From the NCBI RefSeq assembly GCF_900055185.1, contig NZ_FIZX01000002.1, forward strand, positions 624,586-688,585: a DNA stretch of 64,000 bases, written 5' to 3'. The notes beneath the pieces were generated by a model that saw only the letters and a program-made list of their open reading frames with translations, had not been told where the DNA came from and ran no database searches. Origin of the DNA: Grimontia celer (GTDB lineage Bacteria > Pseudomonadota > Gammaproteobacteria > Enterobacterales > Vibrionaceae). Shown here one piece after another: positions 1 through 9,055 of the stretch. Numbering within the stretch: the first letter of the stretch is position 1; each line of letters begins with the position of its first letter. The translations under genes and the position numbers were made by a program.

Positions 1-342
1 AAGGAGGTCACTCCTTATCTGGTGATGCACGACGGCATTGCCGTCGGTTACATCGATATTTACCAGGTTTCCAAGTCTGAAGTCCGTTTATGTCGGGTGT
101 TGATTGCCGACACATCGGCACGTGGTCAGGGGCTGGGGAAACAATTGGTTTCACTGGCGCTTGATGTGGTGAGCGAAGATCCAAAAATTCGCACTGCGTC
201 GCTGGCCGTATTCGCGCATAACGAGGCGGCGGTTCGCTGTTACAAATCGTTAGGTTTTGAATTGCTTCCCGATGAAACAAAAACACGTGAGTTTCAGGGA
301 GAGGAGTGGACACTCTACCGGATGACAAAGCAGATCGCTTAA
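1..342 (+). CDS. GNAT N-acetyltransferase (5' end outside window)
   Basis: The reading frame is open to the first base, so only the C-terminal part of the protein is present. An in-frame GTG at 22 is unlikely to be the true start because the frame upstream already reads as acetyltransferase. The acetyl-CoA pyrophosphate-binding signature R-G-Q-G-L-G-K lies near codon 38 of the visible frame, followed by the usual alanine-rich helix and the late N-E-A-A-V-R-C-Y-K-S-L-G-F motif that closes the GNAT fold. It would transfer an acetyl group from acetyl-CoA to an amine, but the substrate cannot be told. A strong terminator follows directly. Confidence 0.8.
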   Translation, partial: KEVTPYLVMHDGIAVGYIDIYQVSKSEVRLCRVLIADTSARGQGLGKQLVSLALDVVSEDPKIRTASLAVFAHNEAAVRCYKSLGFELLPDETKTREFQGEEWTLYRMTKQIA

Positions 343-360
343 CGGCTCAATGAAGTTAGA

Positions 361-397
361 AAAGCCAGACAGGCTGTACAGGATGTCTGGCTTTTTT
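361..397 (+). terminator. Intrinsic terminator
   Basis: Arms AGCCAGACA and TGTCTGGCT enclose a 12-base loop and are followed by a run of T, just after the stop of the acetyltransferase fragment. Confidence 0.85.
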
Positions 398-563
398 CTT
401 TCTATTACAGCAGGTTATCTCCACATGCTGCCAGAGTAAATAATCGCCTAAATAGCGATAAATTTGTGATCTTGGTTCATTAAATAGATCGATTGGCAAA
501 TTTTGATGAAGAAAAAGATTGTGCGATATCAATTTCTGAATACGATGCGCGCCATTCCACAGT

Positions 564-650
564 CAACGGCAAACTGCCTGAAAAGGTAGGACGCAAAGCT
601 TCCGGTCTAAGAGTGATTTGAATGTCACTTACGATAGCGGGGCCGCCATT
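564..650 (+). promoter_or_regulatory. Cyclic-di-GMP-I (GEMM-I) riboswitch
   Basis: The aptamer hallmarks are all present. A GGCAAAC element is followed by a P2 hairpin (CTGCCT/AGGTAG) capped by a GAAA tetraloop. Next come the invariant GGACGCAAAG and CCGGTCTAA segments, a P3 hairpin (AGTGA/TCACT), and the closing TAGCGGGGCCGCC segment that pairs back to form P1. No intrinsic terminator is visible between the aptamer and gbpA, so control is more likely at the ribosome binding site or by an anti-terminator not seen here. The same class sits before gbpA in Vibrio cholerae, which supports the assignment. Confidence 0.93.
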
Positions 651-745
651 TTCGAAAGCCAGTATTCAGGGCCGAAAATGTTCCGATGCGAAAGTTTGTC
701 CGTGCTTGGTTAACAAAACAAAAATAGCCATTAGGAAGCACACAA

Positions 746-2311
746 ATGCTCAAACTCAAAACCACTCTTCTGCCAGTCGCGGCAGCGCTTTTCAGCGCAA
801 GTGTTATGTCCCACGGTTACATCAGTGCCAAAGACGGTGGCATTGCTGCTGGCCGTGCCGCGCTTTGTAAATACAGCACACCAACCGGCGAGCAGAACTC
901 TGCGTGTGGTCAGGTTCAATGGGAACCTCAAAGCGTTGAAGGCCCAGAAGGCTTTCCTGAGTTCGGTCCTGAAGACGGCAAAATCGCCAGTGCTGGCTTG
1001 ATTCAGTTTTCTCCGCTTGACGAACAAACCGCATCGCGCTGGGTAAAACAGCCAATCAAATCGGGTATGAACGACTTCGAGTGGACCTTTACGGCTAACC
1101 ACGTCACCCGTAACTGGGAATACTACATCACAAAAGCAGATTGGAACCCGAACCTGCCGCTGGCGCGCAGCACCTTCGATCTGAATCCTTTCTGTGTGGT
1201 TGAAGGCAACATGCAAAAGCCACCGAAAACCATGCTGCACAGCTGTGATGTGCCAGAGCGTGAAGGTTACCACGTGATTCTGGCGGTATGGGACGTGGGT
1301 GATACTGCTGCTGCGTTCTATAACGTCATTGACGTGCAATTTGATGGTGACCTGCCTGTACTGCCAGAGTGGACGCAAGGCGGCCAAATCAACCCAGGTA
1401 TGAACCTAACAAAGGGTGATGCCGTGTTTACCCGTGTATTTGATTCAGAAGGCGAGCGCCCAGAGTTGTCTACCCGTCTTGACATCGACAGTGCAAAAGC
1501 CGGTGAAGCGAATACCTGGTCTTACAATCTGGCGACCAAAATCAACCAGAAAAATGAGAACATCCAGGCGGGTCAGCGTGATGCCAACGGCGCGTTTAAC
1601 CCAGTGTTTGGCGCAAACCCAATCTACCTGAAATCAGCCAGCGGTTTGACCCGTGTAGAAGTGGGCTACGAGATTGAATCACCCGAGCCGGAATACACCG
1701 TGACCATTGATGGTGTGGCGCAGGAATATGTGATTAGTGACGGCAAGGTGGCGCTGGATCTGGCTGTGACCGCTTCTGGCGATCTGACCGTTGAAATGAC
1801 AGTTTATAACCATGCTCAGGAAGCACTGGCGTACGAAAAACTGTCTCTGGCTGATGGCACATCGACCGCTGTTGATATGGTGCTGGAAAACGCAAAAGCC
1901 GGTCACCATATGCTGGTATCCCGAGCAAAAGATGCAGAAGGCAATCTGGTCGATCAGCAAATGTTTGACTTCTTCTTACTGGAACAAGGCGAGCAATGTG
2001 GCACAGACCCTGAAGCCGTTAACCACCCAGCTTGGTCAAATGCGACGACGTATACTGGCGGTGAGAAAGTTAACTTCAATGGCTTGGTATGGGAAGCGAA
2101 ATACTGGGTTCAGGGCGCTTCACCGGATTCCAGTGATGCGTGGAAACTGATCAGTCAAATGCCAGTAGCGTGGACATCAGGTAAAGCGTATTTGGCGGGT
2201 GAGCAAGTGATCTTCGAAGGTCGTCTATATCAGGCAAACTGGTGGGTAAACAGCAGCCCAGCCTCTGCACCAGAAGCGTGGAGTGACAAAGGTGCTTTCG
2301 ACTGCGAATAA
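746..2311 (+). CDS. gbpA: GbpA, chitin/GlcNAc-binding lytic polysaccharide monooxygenase
   Basis: Secreted colonisation factor with an AA10 lytic monooxygenase domain that oxidatively cleaves chitin and adheres to GlcNAc surfaces. A signal peptide of about 22 residues ends so that H23 becomes the mature N-terminus. With H119 it makes the copper histidine brace, and F191 fits the axial position. Residues 23-204 are the AA10 domain, followed by two beta-rich middle domains. The last ~95 residues hold two similar aromatic chitin-binding modules, around 429-467 and 474-517. At 521 residues it is longer than the roughly 485 of the V. cholerae protein as I remember it, which would be explained by a second C-terminal module. 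The start is preceded by AGGA. It lies downstream of a c-di-GMP riboswitch and ends at a strong bidirectional terminator. Confidence 0.95.
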   Translation: MLKLKTTLLPVAAALFSASVMSHGYISAKDGGIAAGRAALCKYSTPTGEQNSACGQVQWEPQSVEGPEGFPEFGPEDGKIASAGLIQFSPLDEQTASRWVKQPIKSGMNDFEWTFTANHVTRNWEYYITKADWNPNLPLARSTFDLNPFCVVEGNMQKPPKTMLHSCDVPEREGYHVILAVWDVGDTAAAFYNVIDVQFDGDLPVLPEWTQGGQINPGMNLTKGDAVFTRVFDSEGERPELSTRLDIDSAKAGEANTWSYNLATKINQKNENIQAGQRDANGAFNPVFGANPIYLKSASGLTRVEVGYEIESPEPEYTVTIDGVAQEYVISDGKVALDLAVTASGDLTVEMTVYNHAQEALAYEKLSLADGTSTAVDMVLENAKAGHHMLVSRAKDAEGNLVDQQMFDFFLLEQGEQCGTDPEAVNHPAWSNATTYTGGEKVNFNGLVWEAKYWVQGASPDSSDAWKLISQMPVAWTSGKAYLAGEQVIFEGRLYQANWWVNSSPASAPEAWSDKGAFDCE

Positions 2312-2340
2312 GCAGCATAATTAAAAGAACATAGAAGCAA

Positions 2341-2378
2341 AAAAAAGCCCGGTGCGGGGGACTGCACCGGGCTTTTTT
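2341..2378. terminator. Bidirectional intrinsic terminator
   Basis: GCCCGGTGC/GCACCGGGC stem flanked by A6 and T6. It serves gbpA and the convergent coiled-coil gene. Confidence 0.9.
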
Positions 2379-2417
2379 CTTAGGTGAGTGCTGTAGTTAA
2401 CGGTTTAACGCTAACAC

Positions 2418-2666
2418 TCAATCATGAAGCTTTTTATGCAGCTTCTCGATCAAGGCTTTGAGCTCGCTTGCCGCAAGTTTGCTGAACTCTTTTACATTCG
2501 CACCGTTGTGTTCAGTGTCTTCAATGACGGCTTCAAGGTTGTCGATCATCAAGTGCTTTTGACGTTCTTCCTCCTCTTGTGCGGCGAGTTCCAACTGAGA
2601 CAAGAGTCGGCGTGCGCGGTTGATCTCTTCAACCAGCTCGTCGTAAGACATTTTGGTATCTGGCAT
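2418..2666 (-). CDS. Small coiled-coil protein, nptA operon
   Basis: An 82-residue charged protein of unknown function. It is almost entirely predicted helix, with heptad-like leucines and runs of Glu/Lys, so a coiled coil is likely. No signal peptide or membrane segment is visible, so it should be cytoplasmic. An excellent AGGAGG sits six bases before the ATG and overlaps the stop codon of the upstream nptA-like gene, so the two are almost certainly co-transcribed and perhaps translationally coupled. The position suggests a partner or regulator of the phosphate symporter, analogous to the PhoU-like tails fused to some Na/Pi symporters, although no PhoU similarity is seen. The family is not recognised. 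Confidence 0.75.
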   Translation of the reverse strand: MPDTKMSYDELVEEINRARRLLSQLELAAQEEEERQKHLMIDNLEAVIEDTEHNGANVKEFSKLAASELKALIEKLHKKLHD

Positions 2667-2675
2667 GGTTTCCTC

Positions 2676-3818
2676 CTAGCTCAGCAATATCAGGAACAAC
2701 GGAATAACAAAGAACACGAATAGGATGTAACCAACGGCATAGAGTTTATTCTCGGCGGCGAGATTGCCGAGCCATGCTGCGGCTTTAAGCGGTATCTCCC
2801 GCAACAAGGGTATGCCAAATATCACTACGACCCCGAGCACGTTGTAGACAAGGTGCACCAAGGATATTTGCAAGGCGGCGTTGGCGAGTTCACCACTCAC
2901 CGCTGTGGCGGCAAGTAAGGCAGTCACACAGGTACCTATATTCGCGCCCAGCGTGAAGGGATAAATATCCCGCACTTTAAATACGCCCGAGCCAACCAAT
3001 GGGACTGCAAGACTGGTGGTTGTAGAGCTCGACTGAACCAGAATGGTAATAATGGTGCCAGAGAAAATGCCGGTAACAGGACCACGGCCAATCGCGTTAT
3101 GCAGGATTTGCTTGGCTTTACCTACCATGGCAACTTTCAGGAGTTTGCCGATAAAGGTGATAGAAACGAAAATCAAACCAATGCCCAGCAAAATCATAGC
3201 CACGCCACCCCAAGGGTCACCCAGCACTTCCATGGCACCTTGCACTGATTTGATGATCGGCTTGGTGATGGCCTTCATAAAGTTAAGGTCACCCATACTC
3301 ATCCCATCGGTGCTGGAAAGAGGGGCCACCATCCATGCGCTTATCTTCTGAAGGAACCCAGTTGCGATCTCTAAAGGCAGGAAGATAACCACGGAAATAA
3401 GGTTGAAGAAATCGTGGACCGTGGCGGCAGCAAATGCGCGCTTAAATTCTTCCTTGTCACGCACATGACCCAGACTCACCAAGGTATTGGTGATGGTGGT
3501 ACCAATATTCGCCCCCATCACCATGGGGATTGCAGTAGCGACGGGAAGACCGCCTGCCACCATCCCTACGATGATAGATGTCACTGTGCTGGAACTTTGA
3601 ATCAGAGCGGTACAAACCGTACCAATGATGAGTGCTGTAAAGGGGTTTGAAGCAAATTCGAACAGTTCTTTCGCCTGTCCACCTGTCGCCCATTTAAAGC
3701 CTGTTCCTATCATGCCTACTGCCAGCAGGAGCAAGTAGACGAGTACAACGATTTTTAGCCATACGATGAAACTGACAGGCTTCTCCGCCTGCTGATTCAC
3801 AGCTTCTATTTGTGCCAT
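2676..3818 (-). CDS. nptA: Na+/phosphate symporter (NptA family)
   Basis: An inner-membrane sodium-dependent phosphate cotransporter of the Na_Pi_cotrans family. The two inverted repeats each carry the diagnostic Q-S-S-S-T motif, one in the first third and one in the second half of the protein, surrounded by several hydrophobic helices. The 380-residue length suits the family. A TTG 18 bases upstream would lengthen the protein by six residues. The ATG at 3818 was preferred because an AGGGA lies about six bases before it. It is followed immediately by the small coiled-coil gene. The region upstream shows no obvious Pho box by eye. Confidence 0.9.
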   Translation of the reverse strand: MAQIEAVNQQAEKPVSFIVWLKIVVLVYLLLLAVGMIGTGFKWATGGQAKELFEFASNPFTALIIGTVCTALIQSSSTVTSIIVGMVAGGLPVATAIPMVMGANIGTTITNTLVSLGHVRDKEEFKRAFAAATVHDFFNLISVVIFLPLEIATGFLQKISAWMVAPLSSTDGMSMGDLNFMKAITKPIIKSVQGAMEVLGDPWGGVAMILLGIGLIFVSITFIGKLLKVAMVGKAKQILHNAIGRGPVTGIFSGTIITILVQSSSTTTSLAVPLVGSGVFKVRDIYPFTLGANIGTCVTALLAATAVSGELANAALQISLVHLVYNVLGVVVIFGIPLLREIPLKAAAWLGNLAAENKLYAVGYILFVFFVIPLFLILLS

Positions 3819-3878
3819 AGTTCTATCCCTAGTCAACTGAGTTGTTATGTTTTCCAGCGCTAAAACTAGGAGGGGTGT

Positions 3879-3980
3879 ATGAAGCTTTTCTTACACTTTG
3901 GAGGCGGATCGGTGAAAGCGATTGCAACGTCTAAATACAGAGACAAATTCAGCGATGCCTTTTAATTTGGGCTTTTTGAA
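3879..3980 (+). CDS. Possible 33-residue small ORF
   Basis: An AGGAGG stands seven bases before an ATG that opens a 33-codon frame ending at TGA 3978-3980. The product would start MKLFLHFGGGS and has no recognisable domain. The only support is the near-ideal ribosome binding site in an otherwise empty 400-base gap between divergent genes. The rest of that gap (3819-4219) shows no clear promoter or repeat. It could equally be chance. Confidence 0.2.
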
Positions 3981-4219
3981 GGATGCAGACGACAGGCCCT
4001 ACCTAACTCTCTGACCCGTCGAATTTTACTTATTAAAGTTACCGAACACCTTTCCCTAAATTTGACGAGGCCGCCAAGTTGAAAAGGTGATTTCGGTCGA
4101 CAGGTGTTTTCCGGTGCATTCTCAATATTGATAAAAGATGCCTAAATACCCCGCTTGCATTGATAAGGGAAATATTAAGCTAGCGATTTTTCTCGCTGTA
4201 GAAGGGGTAACGGGGTTTT

Positions 4220-7200
4220 ATGAATGGATGCAAACAGGTAACAAGCCTGATGATCGCCATGTTGGGATCTGTGGTCTCCAGCAGCGCATTTTCTACAACA
4301 ATGCCAGCACCAGTCTGGCATCAGGTAGAGTTGGAAAGTGGCGATCAGATAGAAGTGAGACTTCGGGGTAATGAAGCGTTTCATTGGCACGAAGATAGAG
4401 CAGGCAATGCTTTGGTTTTCGAGGACCAAAACTGGTATTTGGCTGAAATGCGTCTCGAAAACGGCCAAGCCCTGCTTAAATCAACGGGGGTGTTAAAAAC
4501 GGGCGAAGAACACACGGTGGCACTCTCTCAATACAGACCTGAATCTGTATCTGTTCATCCCTTCGCCCGAGCACAGCTCATGGCTGACAAAACCGCCCAG
4601 TTTACCTACTCACAAATGCAAACATCTCCGGCACCTGTGGCTAGAGAGGGAGTCTCGTTTGCTTCCAGCTCTGTCGAGCAGCCTCTGCTTGTGGTGACAG
4701 TCTCTTTCAAAGACGTGGTGATGCAAAATGATTTCCAGCCACTGATTTTCGGCACAGATGGCAAGCAGAGTGTGACGGATTACTTCCTTAAAAACTCAAT
4801 GAACAACTATCGTGTCGTGCCTGCTGTTGAATCCCAAGGGCAAGTTAATGATGGTGTCATTTCTGTCTCTTTGGATCTTGATCACCCCAACTGTCACCGT
4901 GGTTCGTTCTGTGATTTGAAGCTAAACCAAGTCTTCAAAGAGGCTTATCGTTCTTTAGACAGCCATTTGGATTTTTCGGCCTACGACAGCAACAGTGACG
5001 GCACAATTTCGCCCAATGAACTCTCGGTGATGTTTGTGTTTGCGGGCAACGATATGTCGTATGGTTCCTTATCTGGAAGCCCAGCGATTTGGCCTCATAA
5101 ATTCTCTCATGATTCGGTTTTTGTCGATGGCAAAGAGATCCGCAGTTACTGCCTGTTCGCTGACTTCCAAGGTGATCATCAATCCACCATGGGGGTGATC
5201 GCGCACGAACTAGGACACTTAATGCTGGATTTGCCAGACCTGTACTCGTATGAACACGATGGGTCTATTGGCAGTTGGGGCCTAATGGGCGCGGGCTCAT
5301 GGGGGATGAAACCTGGAGATCGGTACCCAGGCGAAACGCCTGTAAATATGACGGCATGGAGTAAACAGCAAGCCGGGTTTTTCGTTCCACGCGAAATCGT
5401 CCCGAGCGACAACTTTGTAGAAATAGACAACCAGGAAGCTGCAGTTGTGCATTTGGACCCTTATCTTCGCGAATATGGCTCCAAACTGTATCTGGAAAAC
5501 CGTGTGTCTGATGGCTACGACCAAGCCCTTGCTGCGACAGGGTTGCTGATGACCAGCGTGAATGTGAATAACGCGTTCAACCACACTGGTCCAATGCAGG
5601 TGCAAGTCTTTCAAGCTGACAACAGAGAGGATCTTGAGATTGGTGGCCGCTCAGATTCGGGGGATATATTCCCCGGCCTGTATGGAAAAACGGAAATTTC
5701 AGATAGCACTCAACCGTCTTTGCAATCTATTACGGGCCAACCGAGCAATTTAAGCATATCGGGTATTAATGCTAATTCATCCAAGGCAAGCTTCTTTGTC
5801 GATAAACCTGAGCCTGGCAACCGCTTTGGCTTGCTGACAACCTTTGAAAGGTCATATGTTGATGACAGACAGCAGCCAGATATGGCGGCATTTGCCTTTG
5901 AGATCCAAACCGACGCAAGGCTTGATGGTGTTCAGTTCCATGTATCGCCAACATCGTTCTTTACTGAGCATAGTTACAAGGTTTGGCGTCTTCCTTACAG
6001 TGCGCCAGTGTTTGGCAACCTTAGCATAGACACCTCTGCAGCAGACCTTATTCACCAAGGACAAACAGAGAAAGGGGGACGGATTTTATTTGATACCCCG
6101 TTTGTATTTAACGCCGGCAAACACTTGCTGGTGGTCGAAGTCGAAAGTACCGCGATGTTTGAGGCAAACTATCTGTTTGCGCAACCTGAGGTCGCAGAGA
6201 ATCGTCGCATAGAAAGGGTATGGTTTGGAGACCAGTCACAAGCGTCCTCGACGGGCCTTACTATGCGAAATTATTATACGACGCCATTTGCAGCGCTGTT
6301 TGATCATGATGTTCCTGCTGGGATAGTCGCAACCAATGATAATGTGCGAGTACAGGAAAACGGTACCGTTGCACTGAACTTGCTGACAAATGACTTCTAC
6401 AAGGTTGGGGAGTCGTACCAAGTTGAGGTCGTTGAATCGCCACAAAACGGAAAAGTAGAGGGTGAACAATACATCCCTAATACAGGTTTTGTAGGAGTAG
6501 ATGGCTTCTCCTATCGTCTGGTGGAAGAGGATAGCGGAGAACAATCGAATATTGCTCAAGTAACAGTTGAAGTTACGGAGACAAACAATGCCCCTGAAGT
6601 CATGATCGTTCCTTTTTATGCTTCTCTGACCCCTGGAAATGGTGTGACTCTAGGTGCAGAAGTGACAGATGCTGATGGCGATGCCGTGTCTTACCAATGG
6701 TCAATCGATAGCAAAGTGACAATGGCAGAGAGTCTGGATACAGCCTCAATTCGGTTTGTTGTCCCTGACTCTGTAAAGGCCGATGACATTCTGGAGTTTT
6801 CAGTGGAAGTTACTGATGTTCGCGGTGCAGTGACGACACAGGTTATTCGTTTGACCGTTGAGAACAGTGTGCCTGTCGCTTTGGATGATTATGCCACCCA
6901 AACTCTGGGGACAACGGTTTACTACGATGTTACAAGCAATGACTACGACCATGACGGTGATTACTTCTACCTTTCAGGTGCTTCTACATCAGGCGTATTC
7001 GGTGTTGCCCTTGATAATGACATGATCAGGTTTACAGCCCCAACCACGATGCCTGAATCACAGGAAGTGAATATCACTTACTATATTTTTGATCCTCAGT
7101 ATGGAAGGGAGGCAACGGCAACACTCACTATTCTTCTAACTGATGAACCGGAGACAACACCTGAAAATGGAGAACCAGAAATCAGCGGTGGTGGAGGTGG

Positions 7201-7279
7201 TGGTGCATCAGTTTGGCTGTTGCTCCTGAGCTTCTTGTGCTCATTGCAGATGGCACGCAAGAAACAGCGTAGGTTTTAA
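4220..7279 (+). CDS. M6-family secreted metalloprotease with GlyGly-CTERM
   Basis: A zinc endopeptidase related to immune inhibitor A and PrtV. A signal peptide occupies about residues 1-24, followed by the M6 propeptide-like region. The catalytic site is H-E-L-G-H at 329-333, followed by L-P-D-L-Y and the M6 hallmark G-S-W-G-L-M-G-A-G-S-W-G. An EF-hand-like calcium loop (D-S-N-S-D-G-T-I-S-P-N-E-L) lies before the active site. Three Ig/cadherin-like beta domains start near 704, 790 and 887. The C-terminus is a glycine run, a hydrophobic segment and an R/K-rich tail, which is a GlyGly-CTERM signal processed by rhombosortase after type II secretion. It probably degrades extracellular or host proteins. 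The chosen ATG gives a clean signal peptide, although its Shine-Dalgarno sequence is weak. Confidence 0.92.
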   Translation: MNGCKQVTSLMIAMLGSVVSSSAFSTTMPAPVWHQVELESGDQIEVRLRGNEAFHWHEDRAGNALVFEDQNWYLAEMRLENGQALLKSTGVLKTGEEHTVALSQYRPESVSVHPFARAQLMADKTAQFTYSQMQTSPAPVAREGVSFASSSVEQPLLVVTVSFKDVVMQNDFQPLIFGTDGKQSVTDYFLKNSMNNYRVVPAVESQGQVNDGVISVSLDLDHPNCHRGSFCDLKLNQVFKEAYRSLDSHLDFSAYDSNSDGTISPNELSVMFVFAGNDMSYGSLSGSPAIWPHKFSHDSVFVDGKEIRSYCLFADFQGDHQSTMGVIAHELGHLMLDLPDLYSYEHDGSIGSWGLMGAGSWGMKPGDRYPGETPVNMTAWSKQQAGFFVPREIVPSDNFVEIDNQEAAVVHLDPYLREYGSKLYLENRVSDGYDQALAATGLLMTSVNVNNAFNHTGPMQVQVFQADNREDLEIGGRSDSGDIFPGLYGKTEISDSTQPSLQSITGQPSNLSISGINANSSKASFFVDKPEPGNRFGLLTTFERSYVDDRQQPDMAAFAFEIQTDARLDGVQFHVSPTSFFTEHSYKVWRLPYSAPVFGNLSIDTSAADLIHQGQTEKGGRILFDTPFVFNAGKHLLVVEVESTAMFEANYLFAQPEVAENRRIERVWFGDQSQASSTGLTMRNYYTTPFAALFDHDVPAGIVATNDNVRVQENGTVALNLLTNDFYKVGESYQVEVVESPQNGKVEGEQYIPNTGFVGVDGFSYRLVEEDSGEQSNIAQVTVEVTETNNAPEVMIVPFYASLTPGNGVTLGAEVTDADGDAVSYQWSIDSKVTMAESLDTASIRFVVPDSVKADDILEFSVEVTDVRGAVTTQVIRLTVENSVPVALDDYATQTLGTTVYYDVTSNDYDHDGDYFYLSGASTSGVFGVALDNDMIRFTAPTTMPESQEVNITYYIFDPQYGREATATLTILLTDEPETTPENGEPEISGGGGGGASVWLLLLSFLCSLQMARKKQRRF

Positions 7280-7297
7280 AAACAAGGCGAAATGAAC

Positions 7298-7333
7298 AAA
7301 GCCCGACAGGATTAATCTTGTTGGGCTTTTTTC
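7298..7333. terminator. Bidirectional intrinsic terminator
   Basis: AAAGCCCGACA pairs with TGTTGGGCTTT (one G-U pair). A- and T-rich flanks on both sides serve the convergent protease and L,D-transpeptidase genes. Confidence 0.85.
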
Positions 7334-7837
7334 TTACCACTCGATATCGATAGGGGTGCCTACTTTAACGAGGCTCAAAAACTCATCCATTTCCTCGTTA
7401 TCAATGGCAATACAACCATCCGTCCAGTCTTTGCCCCGTTTAATACTGGGATGAGGACCGTTACCATTTTTCTGTCCGTGGATCATGATCTGTCCGCCAG
7501 GACTAAAACCCAGCTTTTCGGCGCGTTTGCTGTCGGTTTCGTTGGGGTAGTTAATGCGGATTGAACGGTAGAAGCTGGATTGTTCGTTAATCAGGTCGAG
7601 GAAATAGCGGCCTTCCGGCGTGCGTTTGTCACCTTCGCGGAGTTTGTGGCCTTTGGGGTTTGCTCCGAGGGAAATGCTGTACCAACGGACAATTTTGTTC
7701 CCTTGTATCAGGTACATCTTACGAGCAGATTTGTCGACTTTCACTAAATCGATTTTGTGCTCCGCTTCCATTCCATTGGCTGAGAATACTGCACTGCACA
7801 GAAAAACCAGACTCAGCGCTCTGAAAAACGATTTCAT
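7334..7837 (-). CDS. L,D-transpeptidase family protein (YkuD domain)
   Basis: A periplasmic enzyme of the YkuD fold that cross-links or remodels peptidoglycan, or attaches proteins to it. A signal peptide spans about residues 1-22. The active-site region has I-H-G at H120 and T-D-G-C at C142, the catalytic cysteine. The usual S-H-G-C-I-R is replaced by T-D-G-C-I-A, as in the YafK/ErfK-like branch in which the Arg is not retained. The start at 7837 follows an AGGG and gives a proper signal peptide. The frame extends 28 codons further upstream, but that stretch reads as non-coding. It stands alone, facing the M6 protease. Confidence 0.88.
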   Translation of the reverse strand: MKSFFRALSLVFLCSAVFSANGMEAEHKIDLVKVDKSARKMYLIQGNKIVRWYSISLGANPKGHKLREGDKRTPEGRYFLDLINEQSSFYRSIRINYPNETDSKRAEKLGFSPGGQIMIHGQKNGNGPHPSIKRGKDWTDGCIAIDNEEMDEFLSLVKVGTPIDIEW

Positions 7838-7994
7838 GGCATCCCTAAAATTTAAGTGTTCCGTTTCATTATTGGTGACAACACCAGAAAAGTCGCAATA
7901 AGAAGCCCGTAAGCCAATCATTTAAACGGCATGGCGTATCGAAAAACAGTAAAACAAGGGATGTGAAAAAGGTGGTGTTTCAGAAGTGATATTA

Positions 7995-8017
7995 AGCCCC
8001 ATCAGCGGAATGGGGCT
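7995..8017 (-). terminator. Hairpin terminator after lipoprotein gene
   Basis: AGCCCCAT/ATGGGGCT inverted repeat just past the stop of the minus-strand lipoprotein gene. The U-tract is weak, so termination efficiency is uncertain. Confidence 0.55.
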
Positions 8018-8043
8018 CTCAAACTGATGATTACGCTGGTGTG

Positions 8044-8616
8044 TTATTCAGCGAGAATGTCGATGCAGCTGTCCCAAGTCTTCTTTGCAACCGCATCATG
8101 TGAAGAGGATTTCTCGTAAACTGCGTCGATCACCTCGTACGGCTTGGTCGCTTTGTAGCTTGCAAATACCATGTAGGCATCAAGCTTGGGCGCGCCAGCT
8201 TGTTTGAGATCATACGCGCCACCGGCGACCAAAGACTTCTGCGCGCAAAAGCTGGCGATATTCAATCTTTCTTGTGGAACATTAGCCACTTTCACTGCGC
8301 ATTGGTCGAACAGAGCCACTGAGTAATCCCACGCGCTGGTGAAATCTGCAGCGTAAACGTCTTCAACCAGATTGAGTTTGATTTGCGCGGCAGTGCCGGT
8401 AGCAAAACGATCAATCTGGGACTGCTTGGGTTGTTCTTGTAACTTCTGAGAGGCGACAAGGTATGCCATGTCTGCAAGCTCAGCACAGTAAGACATTTGA
8501 ACCGTTTCTTTATTGCTATAAAGCTGGATGGGTTTAATGGGTTCCGGCTGATTGGTGCAGGCTGACAGCGTTGAGATAGATAAAATCAGAGTTAGCAGAG
8601 AACGAGTCGGTGCCAT
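8044..8616 (-). CDS. Predicted lipoprotein of unknown function
   Basis: The N-terminus has a signal peptide ending in the lipobox L-S-A-C at about residues 17-20, so the mature protein should be anchored to a membrane by an acylated cysteine. The remaining ~170 residues are soluble, mostly helical, and carry four further cysteines that could form disulfides in the periplasm. No known domain is recognised. Two adjacent ATG codons exist. The second (8616) was chosen because AAGGA is then at normal spacing. Neighbours give no functional hint. Confidence 0.8.
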   Translation of the reverse strand: MAPTRSLLTLILSISTLSACTNQPEPIKPIQLYSNKETVQMSYCAELADMAYLVASQKLQEQPKQSQIDRFATGTAAQIKLNLVEDVYAADFTSAWDYSVALFDQCAVKVANVPQERLNIASFCAQKSLVAGGAYDLKQAGAPKLDAYMVFASYKATKPYEVIDAVYEKSSSHDAVAKKTWDSCIDILAE

Positions 8617-9055
8617 CATACTTCCTTATTGACTGCGTCGATTCGCGACAACAAAACAAGCGCCCAGTATATCCAGCTTCGCAGCTCATTTTTGTTTTCA
8701 AATTGAGACCTAAACACCACAACCTCTGGATAAAGTGATAATTCTAATAGTTGCTTGGTTTTAGCGCATTTCGTTCAATTTTTGCCCGGTGGCCGTATTT
8801 GAAGCGCTCATTGCCTTTGAAGCTAGAGCCAAAGGAAAATAAATAGGCAGACCAAAGCAGGGTTCTTACTTTACTGGAAGAGAGTTATCCAACTTTAGTG
8901 GTGGAAATGAATAATTGGATTAATTGAAGTGATTTATTGGTTGTTATAACAAAAAACTCTGATTGGAGGAGAAATTTCGGCTCTCGTATACTCGGGTGGA
9001 AGGCAGGTAAAAACCTGCCCACAAACACAATAATAACGCCGTGTAGAGGGCAAAC
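8617..9055. other. Intergenic region, divergent
   Basis: About 440 AT-rich bases between the lipoprotein gene and the 5-oxoproline operon, which must contain promoters for both. No gene, strong inverted repeat or recognisable operator was seen. Confidence 0.5.

Noticed and set aside
463..485. CRP-like half site upstream of gbpA
   Set aside because: TGTGA is present but the second half does not match TCACA.
731..1387. Long frame antisense to gbpA
   Set aside because: It mirrors the codon structure of a certain gene and has no features of its own, as is true of the other antisense frames over strong genes in this window.
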